Notes: generated by a model not told the origin, from the sequence alone. DNA of 64,000 nucleotides from Paenibacillus auburnensis (GCF_927798115.1 NZ_CAKMMG010000002.1:310001-374000), one strand, 5' to 3'; shown: positions 15,495 to 25,437, numbered from the stretch's first letter. Translations and numbers: made by a program.

Positions 15495-16733
15495 ATGAAC
15501 CTTATCAGCGGGCTGCTGCCCTGGGAATCGACATTACCTAATCCGCCGGCTTATCCTTCACTGGAAGGAGATATCACCTGCGATTGTCTGATCGTCGGCG
15601 CAGGCATGGGCGGAGCTATGACCGCTTACCGTTTATCCCTCAGCGGGGCAGATATTGTCCTCATTGATAAAAGAGCCATCGGCAACGGCAGCTCCCACGC
15701 TAACACCGGCCTGCTGCAAATCGCCAATGACAAGTCGCTAACCTCTTGCATCAACACGTTCGGTGAAGAACAAGGTGTACTGTTCTATAAGCTGTGCAAG
15801 AGGGCCTTAGGGAAGATTCTGGAGCTGCCGGACCAGCTGGACATTGATCCGCTGATTATTCCCCGCAGCTCCCTGCTGTATGCGAGCACTCCGGAGGATG
15901 TTCCTCTACTTCTGCAGGAATACGAAACCCTGACGACACACGGCTTTGACGCGGAATTCTGGGATGAGGACAAGGTGCGTGCCCATTACGCTTTTTCCAA
16001 ACCTGCGGCTTTGTATTCCCGAGGTGATGCGGAAACCAACCCTTTCCGTACTGTCCACAGTCTGATCAGCAAGGCACATTCCGGCGGAGTTAACATATTT
16101 GAGCACACTAGAGCCCGGCATTATGAGTTCAGCGCGGAAGGAGTTACCTGCCATACTGACCATGGGCGGATCTTTGCTAAGCATGTGATTTTTGCGATGG
16201 GGTATGAGACACAGGAGATGAAAAAAGACCGGGGGGCCGAGCTGATCAACACGTATGCGATTAAGACTCGGCCCCTGAAGAAGCTTCCCAAGTGGCATGA
16301 ACAAAGTCTGATCTGGGAAACGGCCCGACCTTACCTGTATTTCCGCACGACCCCGGACGGATGCATTATTGCCGGAGGCAAAGATGAGCAGCTGACAACT
16401 CCGGAACGACGGGAGGTACGTATTATTTCACAGAGCCGGCGGCTGCTAGAAGAGCTTGAAGCGCTGTTCCCGGAGATCAGGGGAGTGGAAGCGGAATACT
16501 GCTGGGGGGGAGTTTTCGGCTCCACCCGCGACGGGCTGCCGTTTGTGGGGCCGCATCCGGAGTTCCCCCATTGTTATTTCATTGAGGGCTATGGCGGTAA
16601 CGGAACGGTCTACAGCATGATTGCCTCTGAACTGCTCGCCGATACCCTGGCCGGCAAATACCGGCCCGAGCTTGAACTGTTCTCGCTGACACGGACGACC
16701 AAGCCGTCCCCTGCTCCTGCAGTCCAGACCTAA
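15495..16733 (+). CDS. FAD-dependent oxidoreductase (DAO/GlpO fold)
   Basis: A 412-residue flavoenzyme. The N-terminal Rossmann motif DCLIVGAGMGGAMTAYRLS binds FAD and is followed by SSHANTGLLQ. The C-terminal GxGGNG segment (EGYGGNGTVYS) is the second FAD contact of the DAO family, which includes glycine oxidase, sarcosine oxidase and gamma-glutamylputrescine oxidase. The substrate is unknown. AAGGAGAG precedes the ATG by about eight bases. It is a single-gene unit closed by a strong terminator; no pathway partners are adjacent. Confidence 0.85.
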   Translation: MNLISGLLPWESTLPNPPAYPSLEGDITCDCLIVGAGMGGAMTAYRLSLSGADIVLIDKRAIGNGSSHANTGLLQIANDKSLTSCINTFGEEQGVLFYKLCKRALGKILELPDQLDIDPLIIPRSSLLYASTPEDVPLLLQEYETLTTHGFDAEFWDEDKVRAHYAFSKPAALYSRGDAETNPFRTVHSLISKAHSGGVNIFEHTRARHYEFSAEGVTCHTDHGRIFAKHVIFAMGYETQEMKKDRGAELINTYAIKTRPLKKLPKWHEQSLIWETARPYLYFRTTPDGCIIAGGKDEQLTTPERREVRIISQSRRLLEELEALFPEIRGVEAEYCWGGVFGSTRDGLPFVGPHPEFPHCYFIEGYGGNGTVYSMIASELLADTLAGKYRPELELFSLTRTTKPSPAPAVQT

Positions 16734-16783
16734 AAAAAACACCACCCGCCCGGGCTCCTTTGAGCCCAGGCGGGTGGTGTTTG
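16733..16783. terminator. Strong bidirectional terminator
   Basis: A 19-base stem begins ACACCACCCGCC and pairs with GGCGGGTGGTGT around a CTTT loop. Runs of A and T on the flanks make it suitable for both converging genes. Confidence 0.92.
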
Positions 16784-16819
16784 CCGTTTTGCCGGTTAAC
16801 AGGCGGCAGATGTCAGATC

Positions 16820-18373
16820 TTATTGTGCTTTTACGAATTCAGCGGATTTAATTCCTGCCTGACGGCCAAAGATAATGATTTCGGCAACAGAGTTACCGCC
16901 GATCCGGTTCTGGCCATGCAGCCCGCCCGTTACTTCACCTGCTGCAAACAGGCCGGTAATCGGATGTCCGTCTTTATCCAGCACTTCGGTATTGGTGTTG
17001 ATCTTAACACCGCCCATAGTATAGTGAACTCCCGGGCCGATTTTGATAGCATAGTAAGGACCTGCGGAGAGGTCGTTGTCCATGCCTGTTGTTCTGCCGA
17101 ATTCGGAATCCTGTTTATTTTTCACAGCGCTGTTCCATGTGTCTACTGTAGTCTTCAGCTGGTCTGCCGGAACCTTCATGGCCTCAGCTAAAGCTTGAGG
17201 TGTATCCCCCTGGATAACAAAACCCATTTTCTCATACTGCTCGATTGCTTTTACGCGGGATTTAACACCGGAATCAAACACAAGATATGCAGACTTTTCA
17301 GCAAGTGTATTGATTGCCGCAGTGACTTTATCACGGGTGTCCAGTTCATTTGTGAACCGTTTGGCTTCACTTGAAACAAGAATAGCACCTTCGCCGCGAA
17401 CTGCTTCCCCGATGAGATAGGATTTCTCCTGCTGCACGGTCGGATGAACCTGGATTTGGTCCATATCCACCGTCGTACCGCCAACCTTCTCAATCATCTT
17501 AATGCCGTCACCCGTGCTGCCGATCTGGTTGGTAGTCACGTATCCTTCCAGATCGGGTCTGACTTCAGTGATCATATCCGTGTTGGCACCGAAACCGCCG
17601 GTGGTCACAACAACTGCTGCTGCAGTAATCGTTTTCTCGTCAGCCTGGTTAAACAGGACCTTGACGCCGTTCACCTTGCCTTCCTGCTGAGTAATTTCCT
17701 TCACATCGGCATTTACAAACAGCGGAATGCCTTGGTCCTGAACATTCTGCACCAGACCTTTAACCAGATATTGGCCTACCGCAGACCCGTCCTCAGGACG
17801 GTGTGTGCGTTTTTCGTTCATACCGCCGGTAATCGTAATATTATTCAGACGGATTCCGATAGAATCCAGCCAGTCAATCGCACTTGCGGAATTATCAACG
17901 AAGAAACGGAGCATTTCTTTGTCGTTGGTATCATGACCGCCTTTTAGTGTCTCTTCATAGAAAAGATCATTGCTGTCTTCAATCCCCTGCTCTTTCTGGA
18001 ATTTCGTTTCGGAAGCGTTCATTCCCGAAGAGGATTTCGTAGTATTCCCGCCGGCAACCGGCATTTTTTCAAAAATAACCGGATTCATGCCCTTTGCTTT
18101 CGCTTCAAGCGCTGCAGACATGCCTGCCCCGCCTGCGCCGACAATGATAATGTCATAGTTATCTTTCAATTGATCGAGCGGTGTATAGCTGGCTTCGGAT
18201 GCCCCCGAAACGGCTTCTGTTTCTTTTGGCGCGTTAGTTGCGGTTGCCGTGCTGTTCTTGCTCTTGCTCTCACTTGCACTATTGCTGGTATTGCTGCTGT
18301 TGTTACCGCATCCCGCGATAATAAGTATAACGGAGAGAACGAGAAGAAGAGCGGCTGCTGTTTTCTTTTTCAT
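16820..18373 (-). CDS. FAD-binding lipoprotein of the fumarate/urocanate reductase family
   Basis: A 517-residue lipoprotein flavoprotein: lysines, a hydrophobic segment and the lipobox IIAGC with Cys22. A Ser/Asn/Thr-rich linker follows. The FAD domain begins YDIIIVGAGGAGMSAALEA. Residues equivalent to the soluble fumarate reductase active site are present: His in QVHPT, Arg in AKRFTNELDTRD, His in VHYTMGG and Arg in GQNRIGGNS. No haem-binding CxxCH and no N-terminal FMN-binding domain are seen, unlike many relatives. It probably reduces a small unsaturated acid outside the membrane, with electrons from an unknown donor. The ATG at 18373 was chosen over the frame starting 18415 because it gives the clean signal peptide. 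Confidence 0.86.
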   Translation of the reverse strand: MKKKTAAALLLVLSVILIIAGCGNNSSNTSNSASESKSKNSTATATNAPKETEAVSGASEASYTPLDQLKDNYDIIIVGAGGAGMSAALEAKAKGMNPVIFEKMPVAGGNTTKSSSGMNASETKFQKEQGIEDSNDLFYEETLKGGHDTNDKEMLRFFVDNSASAIDWLDSIGIRLNNITITGGMNEKRTHRPEDGSAVGQYLVKGLVQNVQDQGIPLFVNADVKEITQQEGKVNGVKVLFNQADEKTITAAAVVVTTGGFGANTDMITEVRPDLEGYVTTNQIGSTGDGIKMIEKVGGTTVDMDQIQVHPTVQQEKSYLIGEAVRGEGAILVSSEAKRFTNELDTRDKVTAAINTLAEKSAYLVFDSGVKSRVKAIEQYEKMGFVIQGDTPQALAEAMKVPADQLKTTVDTWNSAVKNKQDSEFGRTTGMDNDLSAGPYYAIKIGPGVHYTMGGVKINTNTEVLDKDGHPITGLFAAGEVTGGLHGQNRIGGNSVAEIIIFGRQAGIKSAEFVKAQ

Positions 18374-18677
18374 CTGTAAACCCTGCCCCCTTGTGCATAT
18401 TTTCACAATTATCATAATGGCATTGCCACTCTCCTTGGAAGCTTACGTAACTAAAGAAAACGTTTAGTAACTAAAGTAACCGGTCTTCCCTGCCAGGATT
18501 CAAGAAAAGTATTTCAGAAAATTTTATATAATAACATTTTATGTAATTTTTTATCCCGTTCATGTTCACAAAGTTGTGTCGTCATCCGATAAAGAAAATA
18601 GTTGTCGGATATACAAATTACAACATTATTTTTGTTAATTCGACAACATTAGACAAAATAGGCGGTGGGCTTTTTTT
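18374..18677. promoter_or_regulatory. Divergent promoter region with repeats
   Basis: A 304-base AT-rich gap between divergent genes with no gene in it. TAACTAAAG occurs at 18448-18456 and 18468-18476, exactly 20 bases apart on the same face of the helix, around an AAACGTTT palindrome. GTTGTCG (18601-18607) and CGACAAC (18641-18647) form an inverted repeat 33 bases apart. They are candidate operators. The -35/-10 elements were not convincing. Confidence 0.4.
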
Positions 18678-19991
18678 ATGACGAACAGCAAGTTATGGGG
18701 GTTATTGAAGGTATTCGCGGGACTTTTGCTCCTAACAGGAATTATGGGCTGCAGCAGCTCAGGTGGGGAAGCCAAGAAAGCGAGTAAAGATCAGGGAGTT
18801 ACACTTAAGTTTATTTGGTGGGGAAAGGAACAGCGGAAAGAGGCTACGCTGAAGGTCATCGACCTATACATGAAAGAGCATCCGGGCGTTAAAATTGTGA
18901 CGGAAGATTTCCCCAATGCGGATGCAGTAGCAACCCAATTGGCTATGGAGACCGCGGATCAGAATACCGCAGATATTATCCAGGGGGATTATACGTTTAT
19001 ATTCAATTATATTAACCGGGATCTCATTGAGCCCCTAAATTCCTATATTGAAGATAAGAGTCTTTCCGTTTCAAATGTTCCCCCGGAGTATCTCGCTCCA
19101 GGCAAGAAGAACGATGAGCTATATGCAGTCAATATCGGTGTTAATTCCGAAGCTATCGCCTATGATCCGGCATTCTTTCAGGAAGCGGGCATTGAAGTCC
19201 CTTCTCCCGACTATACAATCGATGAGCTATATAAGACCCTTGTAGAACTAAAAGAATCTATAGATGATCCCGATTTCTATCCGATGGGGGCTATGTTTAA
19301 TGCGAGCTATTTCCTGAGAACTCGAGGCGTATCCATGTACAATACGGAAGGAACCGCTCTTGGTTATGAAGATAACAAGGATCTTGCCGATTATTTCGCC
19401 CTGTATAAAAAATGGACAGATGAAGGCTTGTTAGGCTCCTTTGAGGACGTCAACAATGATGAGAATCACCCGGTAATAACGAATAAAGCAGCCTTCTACC
19501 CTGTGTACAGTAACGCAGCCACTATCTTAAGCAGCAAGGCAGGACGTACCATCAAGCTGCTGCCGCTTCCGAAAACGGGTGAACAAGAAGGACGGTTCAT
19601 TAAACCATCCATGTTCCTCGCAGTGTCTTCCTATTCTAAATATCCGGAAGAGGCGGCTAAATTTATTGATTTCTTCATCAATAATGAAGCGGCCAATGAC
19701 ATTCTTATAGGCGAACGGGGAGTTCCTGTATCCAGCGTGATTGCAGATCATCTCTCCGCTAATCTTGGAGAAGCAGGGAAACAGCAATATGAACTGCTTG
19801 ACTATCTCAAAACCCATTCATCACCGATCGACCCGCCTGCTCCTGGCAATTCGATTATTGTCAACAATGCGTATCAAATCATTCTGGATCAAGTGATTGC
19901 CGGCAGTATCACACCGGAGCATGGTGCAGAGCAATTCCGGGCAGAAGCTGCATCAATCCTGCAGGTTACAGAGGGGAAGGAAGCGAAATGA
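18678..19991 (+). CDS. Extracellular solute-binding lipoprotein (ABC family 1), coupled to a chemoreceptor
   Basis: A 437-residue family 1 solute-binding lipoprotein: signal peptide with lipobox LTGIMGC (Cys25), a Ser/Gly linker, then the sugar-type fold ([29 protein letters not shown]). The segment [23 protein letters not shown] is typical. Such proteins usually feed ABC permeases, but none is adjacent. Instead, its stop overlaps the start of a methyl-accepting chemotaxis protein (ATGA at 19988), so the two are translated together. It may present a sugar or oligosaccharide to the receptor. AGGCGGTGG lies upstream of the ATG. Confidence 0.85.
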   Translation: MTNSKLWGLLKVFAGLLLLTGIMGCSSSGGEAKKASKDQGVTLKFIWWGKEQRKEATLKVIDLYMKEHPGVKIVTEDFPNADAVATQLAMETADQNTADIIQGDYTFIFNYINRDLIEPLNSYIEDKSLSVSNVPPEYLAPGKKNDELYAVNIGVNSEAIAYDPAFFQEAGIEVPSPDYTIDELYKTLVELKESIDDPDFYPMGAMFNASYFLRTRGVSMYNTEGTALGYEDNKDLADYFALYKKWTDEGLLGSFEDVNNDENHPVITNKAAFYPVYSNAATILSSKAGRTIKLLPLPKTGEQEGRFIKPSMFLAVSSYSKYPEEAAKFIDFFINNEAANDILIGERGVPVSSVIADHLSANLGEAGKQQYELLDYLKTHSSPIDPPAPGNSIIVNNAYQIILDQVIAGSITPEHGAEQFRAEAASILQVTEGKEAK

Positions 19992-21685
19992 ATAGACTTG
20001 GCAGCATAACGATCCGGAAGAAATTATACGGCGGTTTCGGATTGATCCTGATCCTCCTGCTTGTTGTAGCTTTTACCAGCTACTCGTATCTTTCCAGAGT
20101 TAATGAATCTTATACCAAATTAATAAAGAATAAAGCCTTCTCTGTACAATTGATCAAGGATTTGCGGATCGCAGTAGAACAGGAACGAGCAAGCATTAAT
20201 AGTTTCCTGGTTGATGGAGATGAAACCAATATACAATCCTTTGAGTTGGCCAAGGAGCATTTCCATACCTCACATGAACAATTAATATCAGTTCTGGCCG
20301 ACCGGAATGATAAACAAATTCTCGCCGGCCTTGATCTCTTGCAGGAGCAATACAGCAGTACAGCCCTGCAGATTATCGACAGCAAGTTGCGGAATAACAG
20401 CGATTATCTGGAGATTATCCAAACCCAGGGTCCAGTGCTGAACAAGTTCAGCAGTACGGCAGAACGTTTCGTGAAGCTCCAGGAGGATGAATTGGCCGTG
20501 GAATCCACATCCACCTTCGCTGACGTCTCGGATATTAAGAAGCTGGTTCTGGCTTTGACCGTTGCAACTTTGATTCTGGGAGCTTTAGCATCCTATTTCA
20601 TCAGCAGCGCTATTTCCAATCCAATCCGTAAGCTCCAAAAGATGGCCATTCAAATTGCCGGAGGGGATCTGCGGAATACCCTGGTTGAGATTAAGAATAA
20701 GGATGAGATTGGTCAATTGGCTGAGGCTTTCAACAACATGGGCAACCATCTGCGTGAGCTGATCCAGGAAGTGGGAACTAATGCGGAGCAGGTTGCCGCC
20801 TCCTCAGAAGAACTGACAGCCAGCGCTGAACAAACCGGGCAGGCTACGGAGCATGTTGCATCCATTACAGAAAAATTAGCAGAAGGAGCGCAGACGCAGG
20901 TGAACAGCATTGAAGCCAGCGTTGCGCTTGTTCATAAGATGGATGGAGAAGCTGCGCAAATTGCTGATCTTTCCATTCATGTCAAGGAATCTGTGGACGA
21001 AGCATCCGAGTTGGCCTCCAAAGGAATTCTGGCGGTTGAATCTGCCGTTCACCAAATGTCTGCGGTTTCCAAAAATGTAGGTGAGGTTTCAGCTGTGGTC
21101 AGTGCTCTGGCTGAAAGCTCCAGAGAAATCGGTGAGATTATTGCGATTATTACGGATATAGCGAATCAGACGAATCTGCTGTCGCTGAATGCAGCGATTG
21201 AAGCAGCAAGAGCCGGCGAGCATGGCCGGGGCTTCGCGGTTGTAGCCAGTGAGGTTCGCAAGCTGGCGGAGAAAACTGCAGAATCCGGTAAACGTGTCTC
21301 TGAGGTGATTCACTCCATTCAGTCGGAGACAAGCCGGACCATCGCAATGGTCAGTCAGGGGGAGAAGGAAGTCGAAGTCGGCATTCATGCCGTCCAGACC
21401 GCCGGCCAGTCCTTTGCCGAGATCGAAGGCTCTATCCAAAATATCAATGAACAGATTAGCGGCGTATCTGATGCTTCCCAGCAAATGTCGCATGAAACCC
21501 ATGAGCTGGTCGTTGCCTTTGAGCAGATTAACAGAATTACCTTAGCATCCTCCGAGGGAACCTACGATGTATCTGCTTCGGCGCAGGAGCAGCTGGCCAG
21601 CGTGGAGGAAATCGCAGCGGCTTCAAGATTGCTGTCCGAGCTTGCGCAAGAGCTTCAGGAAAGTATTTCAAAGTTCTCAGTCTAA
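19988..21685 (+). CDS. Methyl-accepting chemotaxis protein
   Basis: A 565-residue transmembrane chemoreceptor. TM1 is about residues 15-36. An extracellular four-helix-bundle sensor spans roughly 37-190, and TM2 about 192-213. A HAMP domain ([19 protein letters not shown]) is followed by coiled helices and the signalling hairpin containing [33 protein letters not shown] (given here only as the family hallmark). It would signal to CheA/CheW. The start overlaps the stop of the solute-binding lipoprotein by four bases, so the pair is co-expressed. Chemotaxis genes are not otherwise in the window. A strong terminator follows. Confidence 0.93.
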   Translation: MNRLGSITIRKKLYGGFGLILILLLVVAFTSYSYLSRVNESYTKLIKNKAFSVQLIKDLRIAVEQERASINSFLVDGDETNIQSFELAKEHFHTSHEQLISVLADRNDKQILAGLDLLQEQYSSTALQIIDSKLRNNSDYLEIIQTQGPVLNKFSSTAERFVKLQEDELAVESTSTFADVSDIKKLVLALTVATLILGALASYFISSAISNPIRKLQKMAIQIAGGDLRNTLVEIKNKDEIGQLAEAFNNMGNHLRELIQEVGTNAEQVAASSEELTASAEQTGQATEHVASITEKLAEGAQTQVNSIEASVALVHKMDGEAAQIADLSIHVKESVDEASELASKGILAVESAVHQMSAVSKNVGEVSAVVSALAESSREIGEIIAIITDIANQTNLLSLNAAIEAARAGEHGRGFAVVASEVRKLAEKTAESGKRVSEVIHSIQSETSRTIAMVSQGEKEVEVGIHAVQTAGQSFAEIEGSIQNINEQISGVSDASQQMSHETHELVVAFEQINRITLASSEGTYDVSASAQEQLASVEEIAAASRLLSELAQELQESISKFSV

Positions 21686-21702
21686 CAGATCAATCCCAGA
21701 TG

Positions 21703-21736
21703 CGTTACTTCCCTATTAGGGAGGTAACGTTTTTCT
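21703..21736 (+). terminator. Terminator of the solute-binding protein/chemoreceptor operon
   Basis: CGTTACTTCCCT pairs with AGGGAGGTAACG around an ATT loop, followed by TTTTT on the plus strand. It lies 18 bases after the chemoreceptor stop. Confidence 0.93.
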
Positions 21737-21754
21737 TATTTGTATGGATAGACA

Positions 21755-21781
21755 GCAAAAAAGGACCCGTGAGGGCCCTTG
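21755..21781 (-). terminator. Terminator of the two-component operon
   Basis: On the minus strand, AAGGGCCC pairs with GGGTCCTT (one G-U pair) and a TTTTTT run follows. It lies next to the response-regulator stop at 21785. Confidence 0.85.
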
Positions 21782-21784
21782 GGG

Positions 21785-22516
21785 TTAACGGCTGCTGCCG
21801 CTGATGTACTTCGTAATAATGTCATGCCCGACAGGAGTAACTGTGTACATATACACCGGTCTCCCCACTGCGCCATAGCTGATCTCCATGTCTAGTACTC
21901 CAGCGTCTTTAAGAAACGCCAGATATTTGCGTACAGAAATCCGCGAAATTGGGGCATCCTCCGTAATATCCTCCGTAGAGAATATAGGGCGCTCCAGTTG
22001 CTGTATAGTGTTCCAGATACTTTCCAGTGTACCTTCGGACAGTCCCTTAGGTAGCGCTGCCGTCTTGTCCTCTTCTGTTCCCAGCGGATGCCGCAGCAGC
22101 TTATCGAGCTGCTGCTGGCTGAGCGGCTCCTGCTGCTTCATCAAAGTATAATCCTCCCGGTAGGCAGTCAGCGCAGCCTGAAACCGGGCGAACTCGAATG
22201 GCTTGATTAAATAATCTACGGCTCCGAGCTGCAGCGCCTTGCGGATGCTGGCCTTGTCGCTGGCAGCGGAGATGACGATAATATCCACCGAACTCCCCTT
22301 CTCGCGGAGAGTGGACAGCAGCTGCAATCCGCTGGTTCGGGGCATATATATATCCAGGAGAACAAGGTCAATTACCTGTGCTGCAAGCATCTCCACCGCC
22401 GCCTCACCCGTAGAGGCCCAGCCTGCGAATTCAAAGCCCTCCACCTGCTCCAGATAGTGGCGGTTGAATTTGGCTACCATCGGATCATCCTCAACAATCA
22501 GTACCTTAATGTTCAT
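21785..22516 (-). CDS. Response regulator, CitT/DcuR/MalR type
   Basis: A 243-residue regulator. A receiver domain (residues 1-120) has VEDD at the N-terminus, the phospho-acceptor in LVLLDIYMPRTSG, and VDYLIKPF. A linker and a C-terminal winged-helix region of the type found in CitB/DcuR regulators follow (ISRISVRKYLAFLKDAGVLDME). The ATG overlaps the kinase stop (ATGA at 22513). Together with the kinase it probably responds to an extracellular carboxylate. The target is plausibly the MFS transporter encoded just upstream in the same operon. Confidence 0.92.
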   Translation of the reverse strand: MNIKVLIVEDDPMVAKFNRHYLEQVEGFEFAGWASTGEAAVEMLAAQVIDLVLLDIYMPRTSGLQLLSTLREKGSSVDIIVISAASDKASIRKALQLGAVDYLIKPFEFARFQAALTAYREDYTLMKQQEPLSQQQLDKLLRHPLGTEEDKTAALPKGLSEGTLESIWNTIQQLERPIFSTEDITEDAPISRISVRKYLAFLKDAGVLDMEISYGAVGRPVYMYTVTPVGHDIITKYISGSSR

Positions 22517-24117
22517 ACATTCTCCTCACCCTTAACAGCATATGGCACTATCGCGATGAAGGTAGTCCCCGTTTCCTTACCGCAAATGAGCTGAAGGCGT
22601 CCCTCCAGTTTCTCCACACTTTTACGCACCAGGTACAGTCCGATCCCCCGCTGTTCTCCCTTAGTCGAAAACCCTTGTTCAAAGATTTGCTTCTGCATCA
22701 GCTCAGGAATTCCCGGACCGCTGTCCTCCACCGTGCAGCACAAACTCCCGTGCTCATAATGAAAAGCAAGCTCAATTTCCTTAACCTCCTGCCCTTCCAA
22801 CGCCTCCATAGCGTTGTCAAGCAGGTTGCCGGCGATAGTGATCAGCTCATGGATCGTTTGCGGCTCAGCAGCTTCCGGCAGATAGCTGTCCTCTGCCAGC
22901 AGCAGATCTATCCCCGCTTCCCTTGCCCGGCTGAGCTTCCCCAGCAGAAATCCGGCCATCACAGGGTCCTTGATCATGCGGGTGATGGATCCGATCTCGT
23001 TCTGATAGTTGCTGACTGTCCCGGAGATATACTGCTGCAGCTCATCATACAGCCCCATATGCGTCATTCCCATAATGACGTGCAGCTTGTTCATAAACTC
23101 ATGCGCACCTGCCCGCAGCGCATCTGCATAGACCGAGATGCCCGACAGCCGCTCCGCCAGGACAGCCAGCTCGGTTTTGTCACGGAACGTGGCAATCGCC
23201 CCGGCAACCTCCCCGTTAACCCGGATCGGCACACTGCTAACGAGCAGAGTGATGCCGTTCAGCTCTAGCTCCTGGTCCTGTTTTGGTTCACCGGCAGCAA
23301 GTACCTGCTCCAGACCCAGCTCCGGCCAATAGTCAGCTATATTGCGGGTCATGCCATTACCCTTAATGCCTGCCGTGTTTAGAAGCCGCTCTGCTTCCAA
23401 GTTGACCATTGTGACCGTAGCTTCATGGTCCACGGCTATAATCCCCTCACGTGTCGATTGCAGCATAGCACTGCGCTCCTGCAGGAGCTTGGATATGTCT
23501 GCAGGCTCCATGCCGAAGATCATCCGCTTTATCCTCAGGCCGAGAACGATTGCCCCACCGGCACCAAGCAATGCACCAGACAGCAGAATTGCGATAAGCG
23601 TCCATTCATTCTGCCTCACCAGACGTTGAACCTTCTCCATGGAAAGGCCTACTACAACTACTCCCACCTGGTATCCCTGGCCTGTATACACGGGAACAAA
23701 AGCACGCAGAGACTTGCCCAGCATTCCTTCACCTTCGGAGATGCTCTCCTCTCCGCGGAGTGCAGCCTGCTGCCCTCCCCCGGCAAAAGACTTACCGATC
23801 ATCGAGGGATCAGGATGGGAATAGCGGATGCTGTTCATATCAATTACAACTACAAACATAATATCATTGCGGCGGGTAATTTTGGAGGTATAGGCCTGGA
23901 TCTCCTTGCTGCGCCCTTCACTTAAGCCTTCTGATACCAGCGGCATAAGGGCAATTGTGCGGGCAATCGCATTCGCCTTATCCTCCAGTGCATGACGGGT
24001 CTGCGGAATAATCTGATTGCTAAAAATAAAATAAAGTACCAGCAGGACCAGCAGCACCACAGCCGATCCCATAAAGGCCACCTGAGTTCTTAATCCGATC
24101 AATCTTTTTTTAGCCAT
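22513..24117 (-). CDS. Sensor histidine kinase, CitA/DcuS type
   Basis: A 534-residue membrane sensor. TM1 is near the N-terminus (AFMGSAVVLLVLLVLYFIF) and a PDC/Cache-like extracellular sensor of about 130 residues follows. TM2 comes next (WTLIAILLSGALLGAGGAIVL), then a PAS domain (STREGIIAVDHEATVTMVN). The phospho-acceptor His lies in AHEFMNKLHVIMGM, the form used by CitA, DcuS and YufL. The HATPase part has LLDNAMEAL and GSGPGIP-like DSGPGIP. The sensed ligand is probably a di- or tricarboxylate by family, not shown by sequence. ATG 24117 is used: the frame starts at a TTG (24153) without a ribosome site. Confidence 0.92.
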   Translation of the reverse strand: MAKKRLIGLRTQVAFMGSAVVLLVLLVLYFIFSNQIIPQTRHALEDKANAIARTIALMPLVSEGLSEGRSKEIQAYTSKITRRNDIMFVVVIDMNSIRYSHPDPSMIGKSFAGGGQQAALRGEESISEGEGMLGKSLRAFVPVYTGQGYQVGVVVVGLSMEKVQRLVRQNEWTLIAILLSGALLGAGGAIVLGLRIKRMIFGMEPADISKLLQERSAMLQSTREGIIAVDHEATVTMVNLEAERLLNTAGIKGNGMTRNIADYWPELGLEQVLAAGEPKQDQELELNGITLLVSSVPIRVNGEVAGAIATFRDKTELAVLAERLSGISVYADALRAGAHEFMNKLHVIMGMTHMGLYDELQQYISGTVSNYQNEIGSITRMIKDPVMAGFLLGKLSRAREAGIDLLLAEDSYLPEAAEPQTIHELITIAGNLLDNAMEALEGQEVKEIELAFHYEHGSLCCTVEDSGPGIPELMQKQIFEQGFSTKGEQRGIGLYLVRKSVEKLEGRLQLICGKETGTTFIAIVPYAVKGEENV

Positions 24118-24153
24118 GAATCCAAAAACCCTCTCCAGCTTGTCTTCCTTCAA

Positions 24154-25365
24154 TTATTGCATATTGCCGGCACGGCTGCGATGAAGTTTGCGGCTGAGGA
24201 CGACCCAGCTGCCTAAAGGCGCCGCCCCCAATACAAGCAGCAGTACAATGATCGCCAGCTGGGAGCTGTTAACGGACAAGACCCCAATAAAAGCAAACAT
24301 CCCCAGCATCCGCCCGCTCATCAGGCTCAGCTCGCGGAGCACCACTAATTCGACCCGCTTACTCACACTCTCCGCTGATTCACCCATCAGGTCGAAGCTG
24401 ATGGAAGTCATCGGCAGCATATATAGCGGCATGAAGAGCGCGGTTCCGATTCCCATCACCAGCAATGTCCCATAGCTTACCTTCCAGACAAGCGGCACGA
24501 TAACAGCCAGCAGCAAAATCCCCCCGGCCAGCATACCCGCAGAGCGGTAGCGGGGCTTGAACCATTTGCCTGCAGCGAAATAACTGATGAGCGACACCGC
24601 TGATGTAATCAGCGCAAATTGTCCCAGCTTACTCTCTGTCTGCGCCGCGATGTAGACCAGAAGATCAATCAGAAATGCGAAGACTCCCCCTCTTAAGCCT
24701 TGAAAGAACAGTGCAGCCGCGACAGGCCGCCAGCGGCTGCCGGAACGCCGCAGCTCCCTCCACGGCTCCAGCCACAGATATTCGCCTTCACTTTTGCGTT
24801 TCTTCAGAAAAAAGCTCAGGACGGCCGCCACTGCATAAATACCCAGAGAGAGCATAAACACGACTCTGTACCCGCGCTCCCCCTGCAGCCTGGAGATCAT
24901 CCACCCGGAGAGAAACGGGCCGATGATCCCGGCGAGCGAACCCAGCAGACCGATCCAGCCATTAAAAAAATCCCGGTTATCCGCTTCCGTAATTTCAAAA
25001 TAGATAATGTTATAGGCGAGCCAAAATACGCCGATGGATATTCCGAGGGTCAGGCCTAACGGCCAAATGTAACTGGAAGCCCTCCCGCCGAGCAACAGCA
25101 CCAGCAAATAAAAAAAGCCCGAAACGGCGAGTCCCAGCCGCAGGGCATTCATTTTATTATGTTCCTTCACCCACTTACCGGCCAGCCAAAAGCTAAGGCC
25201 CACCGCCACCTGCTGGCTGAGCGCAAACCAGCCGATCATGACGTAATCTTGACGGCTTTTCCACAAGTATACATTTAAAAAAGTACCTGCCAGTGCACTG
25301 GCCAGCAAATACAATCCGTTCACCGCCAGCAGCAATACCGCCTGACTTTGTGGTGCTTTCTTCAA
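24154..25365 (-). CDS. MFS transporter, 12-TM
   Basis: A 403-residue polytopic membrane protein with about twelve hydrophobic segments in two halves. The central loop is basic (SFFLKKRKSEG), and the first half has a typical MFS pattern: LFLLAVNGLYLLASALAGTFLNVYLW-like at the start and WLAYNIIYFEITEADNRDF in the middle. The specific substrate is not recognisable. The start is TTG at 25365, preceded by AAGGAGG at eight bases; the longer frame begins upstream without a ribosome site. It is 36 bases upstream of the kinase gene, and transporter/two-component operons of this sort usually handle the sensed compound. Confidence 0.8.
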   Translation of the reverse strand: MKKAPQSQAVLLLAVNGLYLLASALAGTFLNVYLWKSRQDYVMIGWFALSQQVAVGLSFWLAGKWVKEHNKMNALRLGLAVSGFFYLLVLLLGGRASSYIWPLGLTLGISIGVFWLAYNIIYFEITEADNRDFFNGWIGLLGSLAGIIGPFLSGWMISRLQGERGYRVVFMLSLGIYAVAAVLSFFLKKRKSEGEYLWLEPWRELRRSGSRWRPVAAALFFQGLRGGVFAFLIDLLVYIAAQTESKLGQFALITSAVSLISYFAAGKWFKPRYRSAGMLAGGILLLAVIVPLVWKVSYGTLLVMGIGTALFMPLYMLPMTSISFDLMGESAESVSKRVELVVLRELSLMSGRMLGMFAFIGVLSVNSSQLAIIVLLLVLGAAPLGSWVVLSRKLHRSRAGNMQ

Positions 25366-25437
25366 TATGACGCCCTCCTTGCCTTCTGAACAATCTTGCT
25401 TATCGTTCCCGGAAGGAGGGCGAATTATGAACAATGC

